From Paenibacillus periandrae (lineage in GTDB: Bacteria > Bacillota > Bacilli > Paenibacillales > NBRC-103111): a DNA stretch of 64,000 nt. Below, in pieces: positions 18,628-27,306 of the stretch (position 1 is its first letter; each line of letters begins with the position of its first letter). The position numbers and the translations under genes are program-made. The stretch covers positions 62,001-126,000 of the forward strand of contig NZ_JAJNMU010000009.1 of assembly GCF_022458865.1 (NCBI RefSeq), read 5' to 3'. Under the pieces are notes generated by a model that saw only the letters and a program-made list of their open reading frames with translations, did no database searches and was not told the origin of the DNA.

Positions 18628-18664
18628 GCTGGTATGCGATAATACGATAAGGGGAACGACTAAG

Positions 18665-18940
18665 ATGAAATATTATGCTGTTTTTTTACCGGTAATCAGT
18701 GCGGAACGAAGCACGCAGTTTCGGCCACTGCATTTGGAATTTTTGGAAAAGGGCAGAAATGAAGGCTGGATCTTTGCAAATGGACGATTTGTTGACGGCT
18801 CTGGAGGGCTTGTTATTTATATCGGAGAATCCATTGATGAAGTATTGGCAAGAGTCAAGCAGGACCCATTTGTTATCGAGAACGCGCGCGGCTATGAAAT
18901 CCATGAGTGGGAATTGGTGACAAATGCCATCATTCCTTAA
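18665..18940 (+). CDS. YciI-like protein
   Basis: Ninety-one-residue ferredoxin-like-fold protein. MKYYAVFLPVI, HLEFLEKGRNEGWIFANGRF and FVIENARGYEIHEWE match the YciI/YCII-related pattern, including the conserved His and a GG-containing turn. The biochemical role of the family is uncertain. AAGGGG precedes ATG 18665. It lies 37 bases after msrAB and is probably cotranscribed; a hairpin with T-rich tail follows at 18999-19033. Confidence 0.7.
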   Translation: MKYYAVFLPVISAERSTQFRPLHLEFLEKGRNEGWIFANGRFVDGSGGLVIYIGESIDEVLARVKQDPFVIENARGYEIHEWELVTNAIIP

Positions 18941-18998
18941 AATTTACATCATTTAAATAAACGATTGTTCCAGTATCATCTTCTTGTTTGAATAATAG

Positions 18999-19033
18999 CC
19001 TGAACACCAGCAACTTGGCGTTCAGGTTGTTTG
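18999..19033 (+). terminator. Probable terminator after YciI-like gene
   Basis: CCTGAAC (18999-19005) pairs with GTTCAGG (about 19020-19026), with an inner CC/GG pair, followed by the moderately T-rich TTGTTTG. Confidence 0.55.
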
Positions 19034-19059
19034 CATTCAGCCTTGGTTTGCTTTTTATA

Positions 19060-19109
19060 TTTCCAAAAGAAAGGGGATATGCTATACTAAATTTAGTACC
19101 AAGTACTAA
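19060..19109 (+). promoter_or_regulatory. fabH-fabF promoter with FapR box
   Basis: TTAGTACCAAGTACTAA (19093-19109) is a perfect palindrome matching the FapR operator pattern. It starts 5 bases after -10 TATACT (19083-19088), which has a weak -35 TTTCCA (19060-19065) at 17 bases. FapR represses fatty-acid synthesis genes and is released by malonyl-CoA. Confidence 0.87.
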
Positions 19110-19137
19110 TACTAAGTATCAAAAAGGAGCTAAATTG

Positions 19138-20139
19138 ATGCAGCTTATAAAGGCGCGTATTACGGCTATTGGCACCTATGTTCCAACGCAGAGATTAACC
19201 AATTTTGATTTAGAAAAATTAGTGGATACCAACGACGAATGGATCGTACAGCGCACAGGAATTCGGGAACGTCGAATCAGCAAGCCTGATCAATATACAA
19301 GTGATTTATGCGCCGCGGCAGCCAATAATTTAATGGGCAGATATAACAAGTCTTTGGCAGATGTTGATTTGATCATTGTAGCAACAAGTACGCCGGATTT
19401 TCCTTTTCCCAGTACGGCTGCGATCCTTCAAGAAAAGCTTGGAATATCCAGAACAACCGGAGCGATTGATTTGAGCGCGGCATGTGCAGGGTTTGCTTAT
19501 GGACTTCATCTGGCTGAGGGTATGGTTGCCTCAGGCCTGCATCGTAAGATTCTAGTGTTTGGAGCGGATACGCTATCGAAAATTACCGATTACACGGACC
19601 GGACGACTTGTGTATTGTTTGGTGATGGTGCGGGTGCGGTGCTGGTAGAAGCAGATACTGAGCATTCCAGCTTCGTAGCGTATCATCAAGCTACCGAGGG
19701 GAAAGGGGGCGGCCACGTTTACCAAGTAGGCTTGGCTGATCAAATATTTGGAACCCCGCTGAATGGAAGCGGAAAGCTTGTACAAAATGGCAGAGAGGTG
19801 TTCCGCTGGGCGGTCCGAAACGTCACAGAAGGCATATTGGAGCTGCTAAATAAAAGCGGCTATACGGCTGCCGACATCAATTGGTTCGTGCCTCACAGCG
19901 CCAATCTGAGAATGATTGAACCGATTAGCGAGCGCATCGGAATATCACTCGATCAGACACTATACAGTCTTGAGTATTATGGCAATACATCAGCCGCGTC
20001 GATTCCTCTCGCAATTGACCTCGGTATTCGTGATGGTAAGCTGAATGACGATGACCGCATTCTCATCTATGGATTTGGTGCCGGGCTTGTACAGGCTGGG
20101 CTACTGCTGCATTGGAAGCCGGATCCACAAAACGTTTAA
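19138..20139 (+). CDS. fabH: 3-oxoacyl-[ACP] synthase III
   Basis: Starts fatty acid synthesis by condensing acyl-CoA with malonyl-ACP. The catalytic Cys lies in DLSAACAGFAYGL, the His in FVPHSANLRMIE and the Asn in YYGNTSAASIP. The His motif reads HSAN rather than the usual HQAN. The N-terminus TNDEWIVQRTGIRERR is typical. ATG 19138 follows AAAGGAG; the upstream in-frame extension covers the FapR promoter and is not coding. It is 333 aa, the usual length, and fabF follows 65 bases later in the FapR-controlled unit. Confidence 0.93.
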   Translation: MQLIKARITAIGTYVPTQRLTNFDLEKLVDTNDEWIVQRTGIRERRISKPDQYTSDLCAAAANNLMGRYNKSLADVDLIIVATSTPDFPFPSTAAILQEKLGISRTTGAIDLSAACAGFAYGLHLAEGMVASGLHRKILVFGADTLSKITDYTDRTTCVLFGDGAGAVLVEADTEHSSFVAYHQATEGKGGGHVYQVGLADQIFGTPLNGSGKLVQNGREVFRWAVRNVTEGILELLNKSGYTAADINWFVPHSANLRMIEPISERIGISLDQTLYSLEYYGNTSAASIPLAIDLGIRDGKLNDDDRILIYGFGAGLVQAGLLLHWKPDPQNV

Positions 20140-20204
20140 ACCTATAACGAATAAAGAATGAGATTGAGTTGGGAACCCATAATAAGACTAAAGGAGAATT
20201 TGTT

Positions 20205-21440
20205 ATGAAAAAACGTGTAGTAGTTACAGGATTAAGTGTGATTTCGCCACTTGGCTCCCAGGTAGATTCTTTCTGGAAAAGACTTGTGGCCGGAGAATCC
20301 GGAATCTCGAGGCTAGAGGGTTATGATCCAGCTATTTTCTCAACTCAAATAGCTGGAGTCGTGTCAGATTTCTTGCCTGAAACTTTTTTTGACAGTAAAG
20401 AGCTTCGTCATATGGACCGCTTTGTTCAATTTGCTACAGCGGCAGGCAAGATGGCGTTGGCTGATGCCCAATTTACGATCACCGAGTCCAATGCACATCG
20501 TGTTGGTGTCAGTATTGGGACGGGTATCGGAGGCATACAGACCTTGCTTGACAATCACAAGACGATGCTGGAGAGAAGCCCGCGCCGGATCAGTCCTTTT
20601 TTGATTCCGATGATGATCGCTAATATGGGCTCTGCCCAGCTATCTATTCAAACCGGTGCGAAAGGTCCTAATACGACACCTGTTAATGCATGTGCATCAG
20701 GTAACAATGCTATTGGAGAATCCTTTCATATGATCCAGAACGGCCTGGCTGATATGATGATTGCAGGAGGAGCGGAGTCCCCGCTTAATGAGCTTTCTTT
20801 TGGTGGCTTCTGCAATATGAAAGCTATGTCCACATTTAATGAGGAGCCCCACAAAGCAAGCCGTCCGTTTGATGCCAATCGTGATGGATTCGTGATGAGT
20901 GAAGGTGCGGGAGTATTAGTGTTGGAGGAGCTGGAGCATGCCATAAATCGAGGAGCGCGGATTTGGGCAGAAATCATCGGTTATGGTCAATCTGCAGATG
21001 CATATCATATCACCGCACCGGATCCGAGTGGGCTGGGAGCAGTGCGAGCGATGAAGGAAGCCTTGGCGGATGCGCGGATTGCACCAGAAGAAATTGATTA
21101 TATTAATGCACATGCGACAGGCACACCATTGGGTGATCGGTCCGAGACGCAGGCGATCAGGCAAGTTTTCGGCGCTCATGCTGACAAGCTTAAGGTAAGT
21201 GCAACCAAATCGGCTACGGGACATTTGTTCGGTGCTGCGGGTGGACTGGAAGCTGTGATTGCCGTGAAATCATTAGTTGAAGGTGTGGTACCGCCTACGA
21301 TTAATTATGATACACCTGATCCTGAATGTGATTTGGATTACGTGCCGAATGCAGCGAGAACAACGGATCTGCATACGGTTCTCTCAAACGGATTCGGATT
21401 TGGCGGTCATAATGCAGTCGTTGTGTTCCGAAAGTATTAA
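20205..21440 (+). CDS. fabF: 3-oxoacyl-[ACP] synthase II
   Basis: Elongating condensing enzyme of type II fatty acid synthesis. Cys-His-His triad: NACASGNNAIG, NAHATGTPLGD and KSATGHLFGAAGG. The C-terminus NGFGFGGHNAVVVF is classic. AAAGGAG is 8 bases before ATG 20205; a longer in-frame reading has no ribosome site. It is 411 aa, as expected. It forms a fabH-fabF pair like B. subtilis fabHA-fabF. No ACP or malonyltransferase gene is nearby. Confidence 0.95.
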   Translation: MKKRVVVTGLSVISPLGSQVDSFWKRLVAGESGISRLEGYDPAIFSTQIAGVVSDFLPETFFDSKELRHMDRFVQFATAAGKMALADAQFTITESNAHRVGVSIGTGIGGIQTLLDNHKTMLERSPRRISPFLIPMMIANMGSAQLSIQTGAKGPNTTPVNACASGNNAIGESFHMIQNGLADMMIAGGAESPLNELSFGGFCNMKAMSTFNEEPHKASRPFDANRDGFVMSEGAGVLVLEELEHAINRGARIWAEIIGYGQSADAYHITAPDPSGLGAVRAMKEALADARIAPEEIDYINAHATGTPLGDRSETQAIRQVFGAHADKLKVSATKSATGHLFGAAGGLEAVIAVKSLVEGVVPPTINYDTPDPECDLDYVPNAARTTDLHTVLSNGFGFGGHNAVVVFRKY

Positions 21441-21725
21441 TGCTTTGACATCTCACCGCTGATATCATTTTGAACATGCCTCATGAATGTTTCCATTGAC
21501 AAAAAGAGTTTCGCGAGTACAATTCAAATATAGGAGCTTTCTTATAGGCAACAATTTAACGACAATGACATATATCATATATAGAGAAAATGAAGGTCAG
21601 CTATTTTTTTTGGCTTAAAAGTTGCACATGGACAAAAGAATTAGCTGTGCACATCTTTTTCTGTTTATAGGATGGATTTGTGGTTAAATATATGAAGGCT
21701 GGATATAGAGAAGGCGGTGAGTGGA
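21441..21725 (+). promoter_or_regulatory. mntH promoter and long leader
   Basis: -35 TTGACA (21496-21501), 16 bases, -10 TACAAT (21518-21523). The spacer contains AGAGTTTCGCGAGTACAA (21505-21522), whose reverse complement matches one half (GAAACTCT) of known MntR operators and parts of the other. About 195 bases of leader follow, with TGCACA/TGTGCA inverted arms but no riboswitch I recognise. Confidence 0.5.
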
Positions 21726-23075
21726 TTGAAAAACAAATTAGAAAGCATACCTGAAGTAGAAGCTGGCTGGCGGCTTCCTCGTAAACAAGCCACCTTGCCG
21801 GAAGTATTTCGTTCGATGAAGGTTCCTACCAAAGGCACCTGGTTTCGCAAGTTTCTGGCCTTTGTAGGCCCTGGTTATTTGGTAGCTGTAGGTTATATGG
21901 ATCCCGGTAACTGGGCGACTGATATTGCGGGCGGATCGTTGTTTGGCTACACGCTGCTCTCGGTAATTCTTATTTCGAATATGATGGCGATTCTATTGCA
22001 GGCATTGGCCGGCAAGCTGGGGATCGTAACTGGAAGAGATTTGGCTCAGGCCTGTAAAGACCACTATAGCAAACCCGTTGCGATGGTGCTCTGGATCTTG
22101 TGCGAGCTTGCGATAGCCGCCTGTGATTTGGCTGAAGTCATTGGGTCGGCGATTGCATTGTATTTACTATTTGGTATTCCCTTATTGTACGGAGTTATTA
22201 TTACTGCACTTGATGTGCTGCTCGTTCTTTTGCTGCAAAATAAAGGCTTCCGCTACATTGAAATTCTCGTCATTGTGCTTATCGTGACGGTGGGTGGATG
22301 TTTTGTAGCTGAGATCTTCTTATCCAAACCGGATTTTGGCGGTATTATGAGAGGATTCGTCCCAAGCTCGGAAATTATTACAAATCCGGCCATGCTTTAT
22401 ATTGCCATTGGTATACTTGGCGCTACAGTGATGCCGCATAATTTGTATTTGCATTCGGCAATTGTACAGACAAGAGACTTTGAGCGGACAGCTCTTGGTA
22501 AGCGTCAAGCGATCAAATATGCAACATGGGATTCATCAATTGCCCTATTTTTTGCATTGTTCATTAATGCGGCTATACTAATCGTCTCCGCGGCGACTTT
22601 CCATAAGGCAGGAATGTTTGATATTGCCGAAATTCAGGATGCTTATTACATGCTTACACCTCTATTGGGTACGGCTTTGGGCAGTATTTTGTTCGGAGTC
22701 GCTTTGCTCGCATCAGGTCAAAATGCAACTTTGACAGGAACGTTGGCTGGGCAGATTGTGATGGAGGGTTTTCTGAACATTCGACTGCCTGCTTGGCTCC
22801 GCCGCCTGATTACTCGCTTAATTGCCATTATTCCGGCGGTTGTGGTTATTGCTTATTATGGTGATAAAGGCGCAACGGATTTATTGATTCTAAGTCAGGT
22901 GATCTTGTCGCTGCAGCTATCCTTTGCGGTAGTACCTTTGGTCATGTTTACAAGCGATAAGCTGAAGATGGGTGAATTCGCAAACCCGCTGTGGTTGAAA
23001 ATTTTGGCCTGGTTCGTAGCAGCAGTTATCGTCGTGCTGAACGCTTATCTGTTGATTCAAACTTTTATGGGCTAA
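21726..23075 (+). CDS. mntH: Nramp-family divalent metal transporter (manganese)
   Basis: Proton-coupled Mn(II) importer. Both Nramp metal-site motifs are present: DPGN in [11 protein letters not shown] and MPHN in [11 protein letters not shown], with about 11 TM segments. AAGGCGGTGA, a near-perfect anti-SD match, points to TTG 21726 rather than GTG 21717, which overlaps it. It is 449 aa. A mntR gene lies at 38601 in this window, and the promoter holds a possible MntR site. A long perfect hairpin terminates it. Confidence 0.92.
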   Translation: MKNKLESIPEVEAGWRLPRKQATLPEVFRSMKVPTKGTWFRKFLAFVGPGYLVAVGYMDPGNWATDIAGGSLFGYTLLSVILISNMMAILLQALAGKLGIVTGRDLAQACKDHYSKPVAMVLWILCELAIAACDLAEVIGSAIALYLLFGIPLLYGVIITALDVLLVLLLQNKGFRYIEILVIVLIVTVGGCFVAEIFLSKPDFGGIMRGFVPSSEIITNPAMLYIAIGILGATVMPHNLYLHSAIVQTRDFERTALGKRQAIKYATWDSSIALFFALFINAAILIVSAATFHKAGMFDIAEIQDAYYMLTPLLGTALGSILFGVALLASGQNATLTGTLAGQIVMEGFLNIRLPAWLRRLITRLIAIIPAVVVIAYYGDKGATDLLILSQVILSLQLSFAVVPLVMFTSDKLKMGEFANPLWLKILAWFVAAVIVVLNAYLLIQTFMG

Positions 23076-23096
23076 TCGTTGAAACTGGTTGATTAC

Positions 23097-23160
23097 TAAT
23101 CAAAAGAACCTCCGTTTCCGTCACATTGAACTGTGGTGGAAATAGAGGTTCTTTTGATTA
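23097..23160. terminator. Strong bidirectional terminator
   Basis: A perfect 16-bp outer stem (23097-23112 with 23145-23160; AAAAGAACCTC / GAGGTTCTTTT core) holds an inner TTTCC-CAC / GTG-GGAAA stem. It separates convergent mntH and the aldo/keto reductase. Confidence 0.88.
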
Positions 23161-23172
23161 TTTGGAAGATAT

Positions 23173-24162
23173 TTAGCTTAAAATATCATCGATCTGCGCA
23201 AGCTCTTCCTTGCTAAAATCGAGATTCGACAAGGCAGCTACATTTTCGACAATTTGACCAGGACGGCTTGCACCAATGAGTGCAGAGGTCACACGACCTT
23301 CACGAAGCACCCAGGCAAGTGACATCTGAGCGAGGCTTTGGCCGCGCTCCTCGGCAAGCTTATGCAGCAGGCGAATCTTGGCTACCTTTTCCTCTGTGAC
23401 TGCATTCTCATTAAGCGCGCCGGTTTCCTTGGCCGCTCTGGATTCAGCTGGGATGCCCTTCAAATATTTACTTGTCAGCAAGCCTTGAGCCAGCGGGCAG
23501 AATGCAATACTGCCTGTACCATTTTGGGCAAGCACGTCCTGCAGGCCGTCTTCAACCCAACGGTTAAACATAGAGTAGCTCGGCTGATGAATAAGCAGTG
23601 GTGTGCCCAACCGATTCAGAATAGCAATCGCATCAGCGGATTGTTCAGCCGTATAGCTTGATATCCCCACATACAAAGCTTTTCCTTGTCTGACGATCTG
23701 ATCCAATGCACCCATGGTTTCTTCTAACGGGGTATTGGGATCAAAGCGGTGTGAATAGAAAATATCGACATAATCCAAGCCCATCCGCTTCAAGCTTTGA
23801 TCAAGACTGGAAATTAAATATTTTTTACTTCCCCATTCGCCATAAGGACCCGGCCACATCCGGTAACCCGCCTTGGAGGAAATAATTAATTCATCGCGGT
23901 AAGGCGCCAGATCGGTTTTCATCATTTGCCCAAACATTTCTTCAGCCGAACCTGGAGGCGGGCCATAGTTGTTAGCCAGGTCAAAATGGTTAATTCCTAA
24001 ATCGAATGCTGTCCTCAGCATGTTTCTGCCATTCTCATACGTATCCACACCGCCAAAATTGTGCCACAATCCTAGTGAGATCGCTGGCAGCAGCAGTCCG
24101 GATTTGCCGGTTCTGTTATACTTCATAGTTCCGTAACGTTCTTCGTTCGCTTGGTAAGGCAT
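23173..24162 (-). CDS. Aldo/keto reductase (YghZ-like)
   Basis: NADPH-dependent TIM-barrel reductase of the YghZ/KvBeta-like group, which reduces L-glyceraldehyde-3-phosphate and methylglyoxal-like aldehydes. Catalytic tetrad elements: FDLANNYG (Asp, Tyr), ISSKAGY (Lys) and YSHRFDP (His). The insertion YRMWPGPYGEWGSKKYL is typical of YghZ. The C-terminus SALIGASRPGQIVENV forms the NADPH site. GGAGG precedes ATG 24162. It is 329 aa and appears monocistronic. The physiological substrate is inferred only from the family. Confidence 0.88.
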   Translation of the reverse strand: MPYQANEERYGTMKYNRTGKSGLLLPAISLGLWHNFGGVDTYENGRNMLRTAFDLGINHFDLANNYGPPPGSAEEMFGQMMKTDLAPYRDELIISSKAGYRMWPGPYGEWGSKKYLISSLDQSLKRMGLDYVDIFYSHRFDPNTPLEETMGALDQIVRQGKALYVGISSYTAEQSADAIAILNRLGTPLLIHQPSYSMFNRWVEDGLQDVLAQNGTGSIAFCPLAQGLLTSKYLKGIPAESRAAKETGALNENAVTEEKVAKIRLLHKLAEERGQSLAQMSLAWVLREGRVTSALIGASRPGQIVENVAALSNLDFSKEELAQIDDILS

Positions 24163-24407
24163 AGTTATCCTCCTTGAGAGTTAGCTTGTTTCCATAGAAA
24201 GGATCTTGCTTATCGATCCTGTTTAACTAGTATAAGTAAAAATGTTCCAAATGGAAAGTACTGAGATTAGATTGCCTAAGTATCAAAAAGGTAAGTAGCC
24301 CGCTCAAATGTTCACAATCCTAAAATTTCATTTATAAAAATTGACATGGGTAAATATACCTAATACTATCAAATATAGATCGAAAATATGTTTGGGAGTG
24401 ACAAAAA
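24163..24407. promoter_or_regulatory. Intergenic region with strong rightward promoter
   Basis: Consensus -35 TTGACA (24341-24346), 17 bases, -10 TACTAT (24364-24369), driving the secreted protein gene at 24408. The spacer holds GGTAAATATACC (24349-24360), a short inverted repeat that may be an operator. I see nothing else in the gap. Confidence 0.65.
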
Positions 24408-24803
24408 ATGAGAAAAACAGCTAAGAGATTGATGGCAGCCGCTTTGCTATGCACAGCACTGTTCAGTACTTCCGCCGTTGCATTTGCAGATGCGGCAATG
24501 AACTTTGAGGTTACAGGTGTGTCCTATGAAAATGGAACGCTCACAGCAGCAGGGACATTTTCCAACACAGGTGACAAGAACATTGAAAAGGTGACAAAGG
24601 TTACGACAAAAATCATTCTTGGCAATGATGCTGGCGATACCAAGGAAGTAGCCAATCACGTTTTTGAAGACTTGACTGTTCATCTGAAGCCAGGTGAAGC
24701 TGTAGACTACAAGTTTATTTTCTCGGACGTACCAGAATATACGGATGCTACCAAATGGGCTGCTGAAGAAGGCGACTGGGAATTCACATACTTCGAGGAT
24801 TAG
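24408..24803 (+). CDS. Secreted protein of unknown function
   Basis: A 131-aa protein with a classic Sec signal peptide (RKTAKRLMAAALLCTALF, cleavage near AFA-DA, residue 26-28). The mature part of about 103 aa alternates short beta strands (LTAAGTFSNTGDKNIEKVTKV, LKPGEAVDYKFIFSDVP), like a small immunoglobulin-like or SLAP-like extracellular domain, and is acidic overall. It has no Cys in the mature part. I do not recognise the family. It has its own consensus promoter and its own terminator. Confidence 0.75.
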   Translation: MRKTAKRLMAAALLCTALFSTSAVAFADAAMNFEVTGVSYENGTLTAAGTFSNTGDKNIEKVTKVTTKIILGNDAGDTKEVANHVFEDLTVHLKPGEAVDYKFIFSDVPEYTDATKWAAEEGDWEFTYFED

Positions 24804-24820
24804 TTCAATATTGATCATAC

Positions 24821-24857
24821 GCTGACGCCTGGTTTATCGGGGGTCGGCTTTTTTTTG
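24821..24857 (+). terminator. Rho-independent terminator
   Basis: GCTGACGCC pairs with GGGGTCGGC (with wobble pairs) around a 10-base loop, followed by eight T residues. Confidence 0.8.
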
Positions 24858-24952
24858 TTATTCGATTTATGTGCCAAGAAATGATAAAGTGTATCTGATA
24901 GCGATCATAAGCGATTTGTGATCAGGATAGATATAAAGGAGACGTTGGATTC

Positions 24953-25126
24953 ATGTTATTTTTTATGTTGTTTTTGTTGGGGATGGGTTCTTTTTTTAGT
25001 CTTGCACTGGTTTTCTTTTTCCAACGTAAAGTGAAGCTCGGTATATTATTATTTCTGCTGGCTTTAGCGACAACCTTCTTATTTTATTACTCGATTTATT
25101 TGGGCTGGATCGATGTTCCGAAGTAA
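24953..25126 (+). CDS. Small two-TM membrane protein
   Basis: A 57-codon ORF with AAGGAG 11 bases before its ATG. The product has two hydrophobic segments (MLFFMLFLLGMGSFFSLALV and LGILLFLLALATTFLFYY) split by a basic turn QRKVK, so an N-out/C-out hairpin is likely. It ends YLGWIDVPK. I do not recognise the family. It lies between two other small genes with separate signals. Confidence 0.65.
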   Translation: MLFFMLFLLGMGSFFSLALVFFFQRKVKLGILLFLLALATTFLFYYSIYLGWIDVPK

Positions 25127-25187
25127 TCTTTATCCGCATACAGTATCCTAAAAGGACGCATATCCTGTAGAAAGGACAGGGATCTGT

Positions 25188-25568
25188 ATGAAGTCTGCCG
25201 CACCAAGACGTAGAACGAAAAAAAAAGCTTCTCAACCGATGAAACCCTATTTGAAAACCATGGAAGTTAAAGGTTTATACCGACCTGCCGAGGAAGCGGA
25301 AATAGCGGCAGAAGCTCCAGCAGCCGCAGCGGCTTCTCAGGGGTTCTCCTTGGCGAGCGCCTTTGGCGGTATAGATAGCATGATTGCAATGATGGGAAAA
25401 GCACAGCAGATGTTTAAATTATTTCAACAGATGGCTCCGATGTTTAAAATGCTGAACTCGTTGGGTGGAGCGAAAGCTTTGACGGCTGGATTGGCTAAAT
25501 CGAGAAGTCATATTTATCTGGGACGGCGCAGAATCCATTCCCGCAAAAGGCTGATTGCCAAAAAGTGA
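25188..25568 (+). CDS. Hypothetical basic protein, YqfQ-like low-complexity
   Basis: A 126-aa protein with a strongly basic N-terminus (APRRRTKKKAS), an Ala/Glu-rich stretch, and a Met/Phe-rich amphipathic helix (IAMMGKAQQMFKLFQQMAPM, then FKMLNSLGG). A basic C-terminus follows (GRRRIHSRKRLIAKK). The helix resembles the Met/Gln-rich core of YqfQ/VrrA-type coat-associated proteins, but I hold that loosely. AAAGGA precedes ATG 25188. A strong terminator follows at 25604. Confidence 0.6.
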   Translation: MKSAAPRRRTKKKASQPMKPYLKTMEVKGLYRPAEEAEIAAEAPAAAAASQGFSLASAFGGIDSMIAMMGKAQQMFKLFQQMAPMFKMLNSLGGAKALTAGLAKSRSHIYLGRRRIHSRKRLIAKK

Positions 25569-25603
25569 TTTAAACTTACCTTACCTCATTGAACATGCAG
25601 CAA

Positions 25604-25629
25604 GAGGGTGCGAGCAGCGCCCTTTTTTT
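25604..25629 (+). terminator. Rho-independent terminator
   Basis: AGGGTGC (25605-25611) pairs with GCGCCCT (25617-25623) around a 5-base loop, followed by seven T residues. Confidence 0.85.
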
Positions 25630-25704
25630 GCGTTCTATAGATATTGCAGAAATTTTGACATCATTGGCGCGATTGCAGCAATGAATGATTCGACGAACTG
25701 ATAG

Positions 25705-25720
25705 CTTACCTCTAGGTAAG
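25705..25720. promoter_or_regulatory. Palindromic operator candidate before VOC gene
   Basis: CTTACCTCTAGGTAAG has perfect 7-bp arms around a 2-base centre. It sits 86-71 bases before the VOC start, where a repressor of the VOC-aldo/keto pair would be expected. The regulator is unknown. Confidence 0.45.
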
Positions 25721-25790
25721 TTAGTGGGATGGGCGACACGCCTTATATTTTGGTTGCGTTTTCGTTATGATAGAATAGGAGGTGTTGACA

Positions 25791-26198
25791 ATGATAAAAG
25801 GTATTGGACATTTGGCGTTAACGGTACAGGATATGGAGAAATCGCTTCATTTTTACTGTGAGGTGCTTGGGTTTAAGAAGGCCTTTGAAATTCATGATAA
25901 TGATGACATGCCGTGGATTGTGTACATTAAAGTGTGTGGCGGACAATTCATTGAGCTTTTTTATGGAGGTCTGAATAAACCTGAGCGAGTCGAGAAGCCA
26001 ATCGGATTTAACCACCTTTGTCTGGAAGTTGATGATATCCATGAAATTGCCAATCACTTGAAATCGCAAGGCATTACACTTGATGTTGAGCCCAAACAAG
26101 GGAAAGATACCAACTACCAATGCTGGGCCAAGGACCCGGATGGCAACCGAATTGAGTTCATGCAGCTTGTACCGGGTTCAGCGCAGCTGCAAGCATAA
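25791..26198 (+). CDS. VOC-family (glyoxalase I-like) protein
   Basis: A 135-aa vicinal-oxygen-chelate protein with two beta-alpha-beta-beta-beta repeats. Likely metal ligands are His7 (IGHLALTV), Glu in QFIELFYGG, His in FNHLCLEVDD and Glu in RIEFMQL, an H-E-H-E set as in glyoxalase I. ATG 25791 is 6 bases after AGGAGGTG. An aldo/keto reductase gene starts 35 bases downstream, suggesting a two-gene aldehyde detoxification unit. Fosfomycin- or bleomycin-type resistance is not supported. Confidence 0.82.
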   Translation: MIKGIGHLALTVQDMEKSLHFYCEVLGFKKAFEIHDNDDMPWIVYIKVCGGQFIELFYGGLNKPERVEKPIGFNHLCLEVDDIHEIANHLKSQGITLDVEPKQGKDTNYQCWAKDPDGNRIEFMQLVPGSAQLQA

Positions 26199-26232
26199 AT
26201 AACCGATGGATGATCCAAGAAGGAGCGATAAA

Positions 26233-27111
26233 ATGCAGCAGCGAAAATTAGGAAGATTAGGCTACGACAGCTCTGTGGTCATGTTCGGAGCAGCAAGTTT
26301 GGGAGCTGTCACACAGGAGGAAGCAGATGCGTCCATTGCTTATGCGCTGGATCATTATGTCAATCATTTTGACACAGCCGCAAGCTATGGGGAGGCAGAG
26401 CAGCGGATGGGGCCCTGGATGCCCAAGATCAGCAAGGATATCTTCCTCGCGACAAAAACGGGTGAGCGTACCAAAGCGAAGGCCAAGGAGCAAATCTATC
26501 GGTCCTTGGAACGGCTGCAGGTGGATCGGGTTGATTTGCTGCAGCTTCATGCTGTAGGGACGATTGAAGAGCTGGACAAGTGTACGGCAAAGGGAGGCGC
26601 ACTTGAGGCATTGCTGGAAGCTAAGGATGAGGGAATTATTGGAGCTATCGGGATTACAGGTCATGGACATCAGGCACCGGTTACCCATTTGGAGGCGCTG
26701 CGGAGATTTTCGTTTGAAACCGTGCTGCTTCCTTTGAACTATGTTCTGTATTCGCTTCCAGAATATCGCGAGGGCTTTGATCGACTGATGGAGGAAACGA
26801 CTAAACAAAATACGGCACTACGTGTCATCAAGGCGATCGCCAAGGGACCCTGGGCTGAGCATCAGCAGCGTGGCTATGCTACTTGGTATGAGCCCTTTGA
26901 CAACCAGGAAATCATTGATGCCTGTGTGCATTTTGTGCTCTCTTTTCCAGCTATATCAGGTTTTGCGACGGCTGGCGATGTACATCTATTTCCGAAAATC
27001 GTCGATGCAGCAGAACGGTTTGGTTCGATGAACGATGAACAGGCAGCTCGGATTTTAAGTGCCATAAGCGATTATCACTCGCCTTTCGGTGCACCGACCT
27101 CGATCGGTTGA
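26233..27111 (+). CDS. Aldo/keto reductase
   Basis: A 292-aa TIM-barrel NADPH reductase. Tetrad elements: [12 protein letters not shown] (Asp, Tyr), FLATKTGER (Lys) and LLQLHAVG (His). The usual GxS-x-P-xx-V NADPH loop near the C-terminus is poor ([16 protein letters not shown]), so cofactor binding may differ. ATG 26233 is 8 bases after AAGGAG, better than an upstream in-frame ATG at 26206. It is probably cotranscribed with the VOC gene and is followed by a clear terminator. Confidence 0.82.
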   Translation: MQQRKLGRLGYDSSVVMFGAASLGAVTQEEADASIAYALDHYVNHFDTAASYGEAEQRMGPWMPKISKDIFLATKTGERTKAKAKEQIYRSLERLQVDRVDLLQLHAVGTIEELDKCTAKGGALEALLEAKDEGIIGAIGITGHGHQAPVTHLEALRRFSFETVLLPLNYVLYSLPEYREGFDRLMEETTKQNTALRVIKAIAKGPWAEHQQRGYATWYEPFDNQEIIDACVHFVLSFPAISGFATAGDVHLFPKIVDAAERFGSMNDEQAARILSAISDYHSPFGAPTSIG

Positions 27112-27136
27112 TGCTCATATCATGCCAAGATTATTA

Positions 27137-27172
27137 AAGGATGGGGAAGCAAATTCCCGATCCTTTTTTTTT
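27137..27172 (+). terminator. Rho-independent terminator
   Basis: AAGGATGGGGAA pairs with TTCCCGATCCTT around a short loop, followed by eight T residues. Confidence 0.85.
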
Positions 27173-27306
27173 ACGGATAAAACTGTATTTTGTCATGGAT
27201 ATAGTGTAAAATGACGGTAGTCACTAAGACAATGGAATTTAGGTGAAGATTCGCTTCACCGCATGTTAGCTAAGTTCTAAACTCCATGTGGAAAGTAGGA
27301 AATGAA

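Noticed and set aside
21530-21725. Mn (yybP-ykoY) or Mg (M-box) riboswitch in the mntH leader
   Set aside because: I could not find the conserved loop sequences of either class.
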